A stretch of DNA of 10,621 nucleotides from Acidobacteriaceae bacterium (GCA_030040395.1 JASHTU010000037.1:1-10621), one strand, 5' to 3'; counted from the first letter of the stretch, positions 1 through 6,244 are shown. Translations and numbers: made by a program. Notes: generated by a model from the sequence alone, not told the origin.

Positions 1-103
1 ACTTGGCGAAATCCTCAATCGCGTGGATATAGCTGCGTACAGTGTTCGGTGAATAGTTGCGGCGCTGGAGTTCCTCCAGCATCATCTGGCGTAGTCGGGT
101 CAC
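1..103 (-). CDS. Tyrosine-type site-specific recombinase/integrase, N-terminal fragment (runs off left edge)
   Basis: Only the first 34 codons are inside the window. They read as the SAM-like, core-binding N-terminal domain of phage-integrase-family recombinases, with the typical pattern LQRRNYSPNTVRSYIHAIE (first helix, then S-P-N-T, then Y and a helix). The catalytic R-H-R-Y domain would lie beyond the left edge, so integrity cannot be judged. Two starts are possible. An ATG at 109-107 touches the AAGGAG ribosome-binding site (115-110) directly. A GTG at 103-101 sits six bases downstream of it and is preferred. The start lies inside a perfect inverted repeat, listed separately. The family cuts and rejoins DNA via a tyrosine and serves phages, transposons and integrative elements. 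I recall very similar N-termini in acidobacterial element-borne recombinases, but could not search. Confidence 0.82.
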   Translation of the reverse strand, partial: MTRLRQMMLEELQRRNYSPNTVRSYIHAIEDFAK

Positions 104-122
104 AAGCATCTCCTTGTGACCC
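97..122. repeat. Perfect 10-bp inverted repeat with 6-bp spacer over the integrase start
   Basis: GGGTCACAAG (97-106) and CTTGTGACCC (113-122) are exact reverse complements separated by six bases. In the integrase mRNA they would form a 10-bp stem. The AAG of the AAGGAG ribosome-binding site and the GTG start would lie in the stem, and GAG plus an in-frame ATG in the loop. As DNA, the 10-6-10 geometry resembles an operator or a tyrosine-recombinase core site. The repeat is seen; its role is inferred. Confidence 0.8.
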
Positions 123-297
123 AAACCCTATCCCAACCACCAACCTCATCGGAGGCCTACGCCGCAGCGTCCGCCGCGCAGCGGCTTAGTGCAAACGGGC
201 TTCTCGCCAGTCATGGGTTTCCGGGCGTACCGCCGCCAAAACGGAAACTGCACCACCACCCCAAAATTGTGGCTTGTGCCCATAGAACGGGCTAGCC

Positions 298-333
298 AAG
301 GGCCTTGCCCTTGAAATCCCCCCTTGAAATCCC
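298..333. repeat. 13-nt perfect tandem duplication next to a short hairpin
   Basis: CCCTTGAAATCCC occurs twice back to back (308-320 and 321-333) with no mismatch. Overlapping its left end is a small perfect inverted repeat, AAGGGC (298-303) and GCCCTT (307-312) with a 3-nt loop. No coding frame explains it. It could be a slippage duplication or a decayed repeat array. Confidence 0.7.
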
Positions 334-629
334 ATTCTCTGCGAGCCGCTTTGAACCTGTGAAGAGTGGCTCGGAAATTTGGTTGAAGCCGTTCTGGTCA
401 CGATTCGAAGCGCAAGAGTCGAACCAGATGTCGGCGCCACGGCGGGATGCGACCTCAACTCTGACCAGCTCCCGCCCATCCTGACTTGTCAACCTTTCTG
501 TCCCCCGCCCTAACCCCATCCCCCTCATTCCAAACACAATATTTCTCTTCCCGACCTTGCCGGTTATTTCCGCCAAATCGCTAGAATGGTTTTAGGTAGC
601 AAAACTGAGTGATTCCGTTTCGAAGACGG

Positions 630-677
630 GGCGGCTCGGGAATGATGGTTAGGCACGGCCGCCATTCCCGGGCCGCC
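630..677. repeat. 15-bp hairpin followed by a T-run (terminator-like on plus strand)
   Basis: The arms at 630-644 and 663-677 pair over 15 positions, with one G-U wobble in the plus-strand RNA, around an 18-nt loop. The plus strand continues TGCTTTTTG (678-686), which gives a rho-independent-terminator look for rightward transcription. No plus-strand gene precedes it, so it may instead be the first stem of a structured element. The minus strand has no T-run after the stem. Confidence 0.6.
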
Positions 678-681
678 TGCT

Positions 682-750
682 TTTTGCCCCTACTTTGCGG
701 CCCTTTCGCAGCCACCCTCTGCCTGGGGTGGCGCCAAAAGCGGGGCAAAA
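682..750. ncRNA. Candidate multibranched structured element
   Basis: Outer arms TTTTGCCCC (682-690) and GGGGCAAAA (742-750) are exact complements. Between them lie two further perfect hairpins: TGCG/CGCA (696-699 and 707-710) and GCCACCC/GGGTGGC (711-717 and 726-732, 8-nt loop). The nested order gives a three-way-junction fold from one 69-nt segment. No family is recognised and the strand of transcription is unknown. Calling it an RNA is an inference from symmetry alone; a DNA cruciform or a decayed terminal repeat is also possible. Confidence 0.4.
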
Positions 751-767
751 CGCCCGAAAATGGACCG

Positions 768-827
768 TAAGTCCTTATGGTTGAAGATTTTAGGATCTAA
801 CTCCTTTATTATCAATAATTTAGACCC
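768..827. repeat. Two adjacent degenerate 30-nt repeats, AT-rich
   Basis: Two abutting 30-nt units (768-797 and 798-827) both begin TAAxTCCTT and share TTTAG near the end. By hand they agree at about 18 of 30 positions. A weaker third copy may lie at 842-871 (about 16 of 30 against the second), separated by a small perfect inverted repeat TACTA-AA-TAGTA (830-841). I recall similar motifs in acidobacterial intergenic DNA, but this is memory, not a search. Confidence 0.4.
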
Positions 828-867
828 AGTACTAAATAGTATAAGTGATTGTAAACAAACTACTTAA

Positions 868-894
868 CCCCTCCAGAGGTGGGGGGTAGGGGGG
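868..894. repeat. C-run/G-run near-palindrome and G-rich tract
   Basis: CCCCTCC is followed after three bases by GGTGGGG, a near-perfect inverted repeat. It continues into a G-rich run of two six-G blocks separated by TA (881-894). The G-rich strand might form a quadruplex or the hairpin might form in RNA. Neither is demonstrated. Confidence 0.4.
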
Positions 895-912
895 TAACTG
901 AAAAGTAAATGG

Positions 913-924
913 TGTGCCGGCACA
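913..924. repeat. 12-bp perfect palindrome
   Basis: TGTGCCGGCACA is its own reverse complement. It lies at the right end of the structured stretch in non-coding DNA. It could be a dimeric protein-binding site; no cognate protein can be assigned. Confidence 0.5.
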
Positions 925-1111
925 TCAAACCCAACGGACTGTGATACCCATCGCCCGCCCTCCGCGAACCGCGCCGCCATCCAACTCTCGCTCGCCCGCA
1001 TCTCCGGCGCGCTCCTCCATTTCTGCACTCACCCCAGGGTGCGCCGGTCAGCTATGATTTGATGCGCAAGAATCTGGATTCGCGTTTGCGTACGGCGCCG
1101 GGGAGGCAGCG

Positions 1112-1381
1112 ATGGGCAGAATGGGTCTGAGAATTGGTTTGTGGGCGCTCTGCGGAGCAGTCGTTACCTGCTTCTGGGTCCTGTTCGCGATGATTGCCGG
1201 GCCGCGCCACTTCGACGGGCATTGGACAGTTGTCGCCATCACCCTTCCCGCGTCCCTGCTCTGGCCGACCAGGCCGGTCACCTGGCACACGATTTTGTTC
1301 CTCAACACCGCCATCTACGGCCTCGTTGGTCTTGCCATCGAGCCCCTCTGGCGGCGCCTTCGCCAACCGCTGACCCGCTGA
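1112..1381 (+). CDS. Small integral membrane protein of unknown function
   Basis: This 89-residue protein has two clear hydrophobic helices (about residues 5-29 and 58-76) and a weaker third segment (38-51). The basic C-terminus, WRRLRQPLTR, is likely cytoplasmic. The start is supported by GGGAGG ending about six bases before the ATG. A TATGAT hexamer at 1053-1058 could be a -10 element, but no convincing -35 precedes it. I recognise no family. The stop is only seven bases from the stop of the convergent VOC gene, with no terminator between, so the two transcripts probably overlap. Reality as a gene is likely from the ribosome-binding site and membrane-like composition; function is unknown. 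Confidence 0.68.
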   Translation: MGRMGLRIGLWALCGAVVTCFWVLFAMIAGPRHFDGHWTVVAITLPASLLWPTRPVTWHTILFLNTAIYGLVGLAIEPLWRRLRQPLTR

Positions 1382-1388
1382 CCTGCCC

Positions 1389-2321
1389 CTACTGCAACGG
1401 GTCGGCCGCCGTGAACGGCGAGCAGCAGGGCTTGTCGGTCGCATGGAAGTTCATCATTTCCAGGCGTATCCCGTCGGGATCGTACAGATTGAATTGATAC
1501 TTTCCGTCGCGTCCGATTTTCGGAGCCGCGTCGTGACGGCCGGTGAGGCGGTCCCCGGCTTCAAGGACTTTGTACGCGTCGGGAACCGAAGCCTCGCCGA
1601 TCGAAAAATGGTCGAGCACGCCCAGAGTACGCTGCGTCATGGTCGGCGGAATCCCTTCGCCCGGCCCTGCCGCAAGCATGTATTCCAGCCAATCGTGGCC
1701 GTCGGGAACCTGCTGGCTCACCCAATCGATCCGCTCCGGCTGGGACCCTCCCCACCAATAGGGCCGGAAGCCGAGCAGAGCGCGGTAAAAGGCGTCTTCG
1801 CCGGTGCGGCTGTGCACCAGAAAGCCGATATGGATGATGTGATGGCCGATCACGTTGGGCGCGTCGATGGCCTGGGGGTGCGCCGGTGGCTGGACGAACT
1901 GCACCTTGTTTCCCTCGGGATCGAGCACCTCGAACCAGCGGCTGCCGTCAGCGCCGTGTTCCAAGTGCGTTGGCGTCTTCCATCCTTTAGCCGCCAGGTA
2001 TTTGCGCATGCCTTCGGCGCTGGTCGTGTTCCAGGCCGAGTGGTCCAACCGGTTGACCCCGGCGCCCGGGGGCAGCGGCAGCACTTCAATGAATTGCGTG
2101 GGGCTGACGGCATACTGCACGCCTTGCGGGTTTTCGGGGTCGGGGAGCTTGGCCGCACCCACGATCACGGTGTAGAAATGCTCGGCAGCCGCGGGGTCCG
2201 AGGTGTAGATGGCCAGATGCGAAATCCCGGTAATCTTCGGCCGCATGGGCGAGGATTGCGCGGAAACGGAGGCAGCGGCAAAAATGGTTAAGCAAGCAGC
2301 AGCAAGAAATCGGCAAGACAT
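1389..2321 (-). CDS. Exported two-domain VOC (glyoxalase/bleomycin-resistance/dioxygenase) superfamily protein
   Basis: The 310-residue product starts with a Sec signal peptide (hydrophobic core, then ASVSAQ with likely cleavage after A21), so it probably acts in the periplasm. Two VOC modules follow. Module 1 (about 33-145) has H35 in HLAIYT, H94 in LDHSAW, and a glutamine, Q141, where a metal-binding acid is often found. Module 2 (about 159-292) has H164, H238 in LDHFSIG and E288 in RLEMM, a complete His-His-Glu set of the sort that holds a divalent metal. The reaction is not predictable: VOC proteins include lyases, dioxygenases, isomerases and binding proteins. GAGGG about nine bases before the ATG supports the start. 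The gene lies 76 bp downstream of the wHTH-TPR regulator on the same strand and could be cotranscribed with it or controlled by it. Confidence 0.88.
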   Translation of the reverse strand: MSCRFLAAACLTIFAAASVSAQSSPMRPKITGISHLAIYTSDPAAAEHFYTVIVGAAKLPDPENPQGVQYAVSPTQFIEVLPLPPGAGVNRLDHSAWNTTSAEGMRKYLAAKGWKTPTHLEHGADGSRWFEVLDPEGNKVQFVQPPAHPQAIDAPNVIGHHIIHIGFLVHSRTGEDAFYRALLGFRPYWWGGSQPERIDWVSQQVPDGHDWLEYMLAAGPGEGIPPTMTQRTLGVLDHFSIGEASVPDAYKVLEAGDRLTGRHDAAPKIGRDGKYQFNLYDPDGIRLEMMNFHATDKPCCSPFTAADPLQ

Positions 2322-2343
2322 CGGTCTTTTCCCTCGCGAATTA

Positions 2344-2374
2344 CGGCCAGATAACCATAAATCGATTTTGGCCG
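2344..2374. promoter_or_regulatory. Inverted repeat in the gap between regulator and VOC gene
   Basis: CGGCCA (2344-2349) and TGGCCG (2369-2374) form a perfect 6-bp inverted repeat with a 19-bp AT-rich centre, just upstream of the VOC start. Read on the minus strand, TTGCGC, 17 bases, then TATGGT overlaps it and could be a weak promoter. The site could be an operator for the VOC gene. Short arms make chance possible. Confidence 0.3.
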
Positions 2375-2397
2375 ATGCGCAAACCGGGCCTGGCGCC

Positions 2398-4218
2398 TTA
2401 TTTTGCCGTCTCGTCGCAAGCTTCCGCTTCCATAGCGGGCAAAATGGCCCGCAGCTCCTCGAACCGCGGCACTCCGTGCAAAGCTTTCAGCCGCGGGTCG
2501 GCGAGCATCTGGAAAAACCACGGGCAGCGCGCCTCGTTCGAGACCTGAAGTTGGTCGAGAGCCGCATCCGGCTCGCCGAGCGCCAGATAGACAGCCGCGG
2601 TAAACGAGTTGAGGACATATCGCTCCCGGCTCAGCCATTGGAGCCTTTCCAGGACGTCGCGCGCCTCGTCCGCGCGCCCCGCGCAGGCCAGCGCGTAGGC
2701 GTGGAGGCCCGCGGCCAGATCGAGGTTGGGGCTGCGCTGAGACAGTTCCTGAGCGATTTGCGCGGCGCGCGCAGCTTCGCCGTTATAGGCAAGGATCAAT
2801 GACGCGTAAAGGGAAACATCCGCAATATCGGGAAACTGCGCGTACGCGGTCTCGATTTGGCGGACGCTGCCGAAGGCATCGCCGGCCAGATGGAGCGCCC
2901 AGCCCAGGAGGGCTTGCAGCCACGGCGAATAGGGATCGAGCCGGAGGGCTGCGCAGAGCATCTCGATGGCCTCGCCAAAGCGATGACGGCTGAGGGCGAA
3001 CATGGCGCGCGCGCACGTCGTCCAGCGATCAGGCGGCAGGTGGGCAGACAGGGCGAATGCGCGCAAAGCCGCGGGCAAATTGCGATCCACGTGAAAAGCG
3101 ACCCAGCCGAGCGCCGGCAAAACGGCTTCGGCGTGCGCATCCAAGTCGGCGGAGGGCCTGTCGCCCTCGTGCAAGAAAACGGCTGGGGCCACGGCTTCCG
3201 CAGCGCGCCGCAGAATTTCCGCGGCGGCGGCCGCCGGCGTATAGCCGTATAAGCATTGGGCCGCGCACAAGTTCACAAGGTCGACGCGCGCCCCCGTCAA
3301 CCTGGGATCGAGTTCCACGGCGCGGAGAAGCCGCCGCAGGGCGTCCTCCATGGGAAACCGCTGCAAGCTTTGCCAATCGTAGTGAGCGCTTCGATAGAGT
3401 TCATAAGCCTCGCGAAGTCGCGGGCTCTCGCCATCTTCGGCGGCCGCCGCGGCGATGGACAGGCCGCCCCCGTGGAGGCGGAGCGCAACCCGCTGGGCAA
3501 GCTCGCTTTCAACCCCCGCCACCCGGTCCTTCTCGACGAGCAGATCCTCTGCCCACAGTTGGCCGCCATCGGGAACCGAAAACATTTCCGCGCGAAGACG
3601 ATAACTTAGCGGCAATGCGTGCACACTTCCGGTCAGAACAAGGTCGGCGTTGAGAAGCCTGCCGATTTCCAGCGCGGAATGCCCGCGTGCGGCCAGCGCG
3701 AAAACCGAATCCAGGGCCAGAACCGAAACCAACGACGAGATTGCGTCCCTGAGCCGCATGGCGGCTTCCTCGGCCGCCGCCGCACCAAGATACTCGGGCA
3801 CGCCAAAGCCTGTAGCAAAGGGCAAAATCGCCAGCCGGTTGAGGGCTGCCGGCGCGGCCGGGTCCGGCGCCTGGGTTTTCGCCGGAACTGTACTCACGGC
3901 GCACGACAGACGGTAACCGCGCTTGTAAACCGTCTCGATGCACTCTTCCGGGGCCAGATGCGCGCGCAGAGAATCGATGCACTTTGAAACGCTGCCGGCG
4001 GCGACCCGTGCGCCGCCCCATAAGGTTTTCCGCAGTTGCGCGGGAGTGACAATTTGGCCGCCGTGGGCCACAAGCAACCGCAGCGCGGCCATTTCCGGCG
4101 GCGGCAGGTCAACCGGAGCCTCGCCACGGAAAAGCCCACCTTCGGAATCAAGCCGAAAGCGGCCAAAACAAAATTCGGGTCGTGATGGCCGAAACGACGC
4201 CGACGCAAGCGTATTCAT
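2398..4218 (-). CDS. Winged-helix transcriptional regulator with TolB-like and TPR domains (OmpR/CadC-type DNA-binding domain)
   Basis: A 606-residue protein. Residues about 17-106 form an OmpR/ToxR-type winged helix (FGRFRLD start, LLVAHGGQIVTPAQL, then SVSKCIDSLRAHL and the wing ETVYKRGYRL). Residues about 127-248 match the TolB-like module of CadC-type and adenylate-cyclase-associated proteins (LAILPF, EIGRLLNADLVLTGSV, LWAEDLLVEK). Residues about 265-590 are TPR-like helical repeats ending with the familiar ADPRLKALHGVPRFEEL. No transmembrane helix links the DNA-binding and sensor parts, so it is probably cytoplasmic, unlike CadC or ToxR. The frame is open further up to 4407, but the first 63 codons look non-protein-like and the fold starts after MNTLAS, so 4218 was chosen. 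No good ribosome-binding site precedes it. Targets are unknown; the VOC gene downstream is a candidate. Confidence 0.87.
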   Translation of the reverse strand: MNTLASASFRPSRPEFCFGRFRLDSEGGLFRGEAPVDLPPPEMAALRLLVAHGGQIVTPAQLRKTLWGGARVAAGSVSKCIDSLRAHLAPEECIETVYKRGYRLSCAVSTVPAKTQAPDPAAPAALNRLAILPFATGFGVPEYLGAAAAEEAAMRLRDAISSLVSVLALDSVFALAARGHSALEIGRLLNADLVLTGSVHALPLSYRLRAEMFSVPDGGQLWAEDLLVEKDRVAGVESELAQRVALRLHGGGLSIAAAAAEDGESPRLREAYELYRSAHYDWQSLQRFPMEDALRRLLRAVELDPRLTGARVDLVNLCAAQCLYGYTPAAAAAEILRRAAEAVAPAVFLHEGDRPSADLDAHAEAVLPALGWVAFHVDRNLPAALRAFALSAHLPPDRWTTCARAMFALSRHRFGEAIEMLCAALRLDPYSPWLQALLGWALHLAGDAFGSVRQIETAYAQFPDIADVSLYASLILAYNGEAARAAQIAQELSQRSPNLDLAAGLHAYALACAGRADEARDVLERLQWLSRERYVLNSFTAAVYLALGEPDAALDQLQVSNEARCPWFFQMLADPRLKALHGVPRFEELRAILPAMEAEACDETAK

Positions 4219-4665
4219 CGAACCAACGCATTTCTGCCGAATGCCCCATCCGCTGCAGAGCTCTCGGGATTCGCGATCAGCAACCAGGGAATGAACAACC
4301 GCAATTCCGGTTACAACTATTCCGGCGACAATCTTCGACTGTTTGGTGAAACAAGTCTTGGTTAAACGATGGAATCCATTATCTGCCCGCTGCACGGCTT
4401 GGCGCACATAAAAATTCCCAGAATTCCCCCCCGCCGTAACTCTGCGGGAATTACTGCAGGACCCGAGCCAAACGATTTGATTTGAGACGATAGCAATTCT
4501 GTTTTGTACGGTGAAACGCTGCGGGGATTAGCGAAAACCGGAAGAATGCGCTCCGTCCTCATGAGGCGGCTGCGGCAATCAGCGAAGAATAGCAGGGGGG
4601 GCGGCCGCACCGGCGTTTGGCTGCCTGTTTTGGTGGAGCGATGCCCCGCGCACCCTTCACCCACT
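4219..4665. other. Intergenic region between DUF481 gene and wHTH-TPR regulator
   Basis: This 447-bp gap holds no credible gene. It should contain the end of the DUF481 transcript and the promoter of the regulator. The clearest structure is an AATTCCC/GGGAATT inverted repeat at 4422-4452, with an extra AATTCCC on its left. A short AACCG/CGGTT inverted repeat lies nearer the regulator (about 4293-4308). No promoter hexamers could be assigned with confidence. Confidence 0.6.
4413..4452 (-). terminator. Possible terminator/operator: repeated AATTCCC with inverted copy
   Basis: AATTCCC occurs at about 4413 and at 4422-4428, and its exact complement GGGAATT at 4446-4452. Transcribed leftward from the DUF481 gene, the last copy could pair with either of the first two. 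The further alternative is followed by a T-run, so it resembles a rho-independent terminator. The loop is long and it lies over 200 bases after the stop codon, so an operator for the regulator gene is an alternative. Confidence 0.35.
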
Positions 4666-5871
4666 TTAGTACTTTGACTTGATCGCATAGGTAATTCCCA
4701 TGGTGAACTGAAACGAGTTACGTTTGGTGGGAGGAACGGAGAGCGGAGGATCGTTGAGATAGCTGTCCAGTGTCCCCACGGAGAAGCTGAGATTCTTATA
4801 TGCGGGAAACGCGACCGTATCGGTTTCGTTGGCCGAATAATCGTGTTCATTGTTAAAGGCGGGGATAAACGCCAACCCCTGGGTTAGCGTCAGGAGTTTC
4901 AAGTGGGCGATATAGCTGGCCGAAAACGTGGACCCGATCAGGTTCTGGCTGGGAGTGGGCGGGACGCCGGCGGTGGTGGGGGTAAGAAACTGTTGGCTTT
5001 CATATTGGACGGTCGCTTTCAGATCCAGTTGTTGCTTTGGCTTCTTCATCGCCTCCCATCCAGCGCCTCCGCCATATGCCGACTGCAATGCCAATCCCTG
5101 GGCGAAGTTGTGGTCAAAGGCTGTCTGCGCCAGGGCGAAGAAGCGGGAGGAAATAAACTCGTCGCGCTCGGCGTCGGCGTGGAAGATCGCGGTCTTGACC
5201 GTCGGAACCCCGGGCTCAGTAATCTTGCCAAACGAGCCGCTGAAGTCAATCGACGTGCGATTGCGTGTCGTGAGCCAAGTCACCGACGGCACAGCACGCA
5301 CCAAGCCCACCGAGCCTGAAGCGGTGAATTGGTTTTGCGTGGCCTCGACAATGGTGGCGCCGGCGGTCGCCGCACCGTTCCAGCCGGTAAAGAAATTCGG
5401 CTGGTGATAGACCTGCGTGTCGAGAGTCTTTTGATCGACGATATATTGGGCGTCCGCGACGGGAATCGGAGGCAGTGGGACGGCGTTTGCCGGGCGCACG
5501 GCAAGGATCTGGCTGGTTGCGTCAAGGGTTCCCACCGGAATGCTGCCGGCGTTCTTCTTGCCGCGCAACTTCACCGTTTTGTTCAGCACCGCAAACGGCT
5601 GCGTGGTGTGCAGCTCCTTCACGTTGCTCCAGGCGACGGAGAGATCCCCCAGTTCATCAGTGTGGAAGGTGACCTTACCGCCAATTTCGTTGACCAGCTT
5701 GCCGTGCAGGGTGTCTCCGTTTTTGAGCACCAGCACGTCGGGCGCGGGATTCGCGGCCGGCTTTACCTGCGCCACCGCAAGCAAGGGCGCGGTCGCCAGG
5801 AAAACGGAAAATAGAAGGGAAAAGCGTCGGCCGAAAAGGAAGAAAAGGCTGCGAAGCAGAGAAGTATTCAT
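4666..5871 (-). CDS. DUF481 family outer-membrane beta-barrel protein
   Basis: A 401-residue protein with a signal peptide (basic start, hydrophobic core, AVAQ cleavage near residue 35). Residues about 45-90 form a small beta domain (DVLVLKNGDTLHGKLV, then LSVAWSNVKELHT) that often precedes DUF481. Residues about 150-401 alternate polar and hydrophobic residues, with the aromatic girdles of a beta-barrel, ending in ITYAIKSKY. The aromatic last residue fits outer-membrane proteins recognised by the BAM complex. The ATG at 5871 is preferred over the in-frame ATG at 5889 because GAGGAG lies at 5887-5882, although the ten-base spacing is long. The leader carries a terminator-like hairpin. The molecular function of DUF481 proteins is not established. 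Confidence 0.86.
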   Translation of the reverse strand: MNTSLLRSLFFLFGRRFSLLFSVFLATAPLLAVAQVKPAANPAPDVLVLKNGDTLHGKLVNEIGGKVTFHTDELGDLSVAWSNVKELHTTQPFAVLNKTVKLRGKKNAGSIPVGTLDATSQILAVRPANAVPLPPIPVADAQYIVDQKTLDTQVYHQPNFFTGWNGAATAGATIVEATQNQFTASGSVGLVRAVPSVTWLTTRNRTSIDFSGSFGKITEPGVPTVKTAIFHADAERDEFISSRFFALAQTAFDHNFAQGLALQSAYGGGAGWEAMKKPKQQLDLKATVQYESQQFLTPTTAGVPPTPSQNLIGSTFSASYIAHLKLLTLTQGLAFIPAFNNEHDYSANETDTVAFPAYKNLSFSVGTLDSYLNDPPLSVPPTKRNSFQFTMGITYAIKSKY

Positions 5872-5891
5872 CGACAAAGATCTCCTCATCT

Positions 5892-5919
5892 GAAGAAAAT
5901 TGCGGGGACGACGCCCCGC
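5892..5919 (-). terminator. Terminator-like hairpin in the leader of the DUF481 gene
   Basis: GCGGGG (5902-5907) and CCCCGC (5914-5919) are perfect complements with a 6-nt loop. On the minus strand the stem is followed directly by AATTTTCTTC, and the DUF481 ribosome-binding site begins about 15 bases later. If transcribed it would be a leader attenuator, or it stops transcripts from further upstream before the gene's own promoter. Confidence 0.5.
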
Positions 5920-6244
5920 GGTGCGCTCGCGCGATGTTGAATCCTTCGATGCGGGCGGGGTTGGAATCCGTTGCAGTCCTTTGCGACCGCCGGCAACAAC
6001 GTACGGATACTCGCGAATACGGCCGGAACGAAGGCTCGGGCGCGGCCATCAGGCGGCATGGAACCAGGAATCGTCCGTCTTCTGGCTCGGGTTCTGGACC
6101 GAAAAAGCTCGAAACACAACGCCCACAAGCCAAGCTTTCCGGCCGAGCCAGGCCCATTTTGGGGACCGAACATCGCCGGAAAGCGGGAATCCACTGGTTC
6201 CGAGACGCTACAGATATATCTTTTTGAATCACGATCGACCCTTC

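Larger units (their letters stand above)
123..1111. other. Long gene-poor region upstream of the integrase
   Basis: Nearly 1 kb has no open frame with protein-like composition or a recognisable domain. The two minus-strand frames near 186-576 lack ribosome-binding sites and look random. From 760 to about 910 the sequence is noticeably AT-richer than the surrounding GC-rich genes. The region holds a 13-nt tandem duplication (308-333), an imperfect GC-rich inverted repeat (161-185), hairpins at 630-677 and 682-750, degenerate 30-nt repeats (768-827), a G-rich tract (878-894) and a palindrome (913-924). It probably contains the integrase promoter and possibly the end of the mobile element. Confidence 0.6.

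Noticed and set aside
186..576. Two overlapping minus-strand open frames of 97 and 94 codons
   Set aside because: No ribosome-binding site, no recognisable domain and random-looking composition; they overlap in different frames, which is normal for GC-rich non-coding DNA.
630..685. Simple rho-independent terminator of a plus-strand gene
   Set aside because: No plus-strand gene ends to its left within the window, so it is kept only as a hairpin of unknown role.
768..871. CRISPR array
   Set aside because: The repeats are too degenerate, abut without unique spacers and have no cas genes nearby.
1443..2291. Long plus-strand frame antisense to the VOC gene
   Set aside because: Shadow of the real minus-strand gene. 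The opposite strand encodes a clear signal peptide and two VOC modules; this frame has no domain.
2857..3653. Plus-strand frames antisense to the wHTH-TPR regulator
   Set aside because: Arg/Pro/Gly-rich products typical of antisense GC-rich reading; the minus strand shows well-preserved domains.
4219..4407. N-terminal extension of the wHTH-TPR regulator to 4407
   Set aside because: The added 63 residues have no family resemblance and the winged-helix fold begins just after 4218.
4362..4850. Minus-strand 162-codon frame before the regulator
   Set aside because: Overlaps the 3' end of the DUF481 gene out of frame, and lacks a ribosome-binding site or domain.
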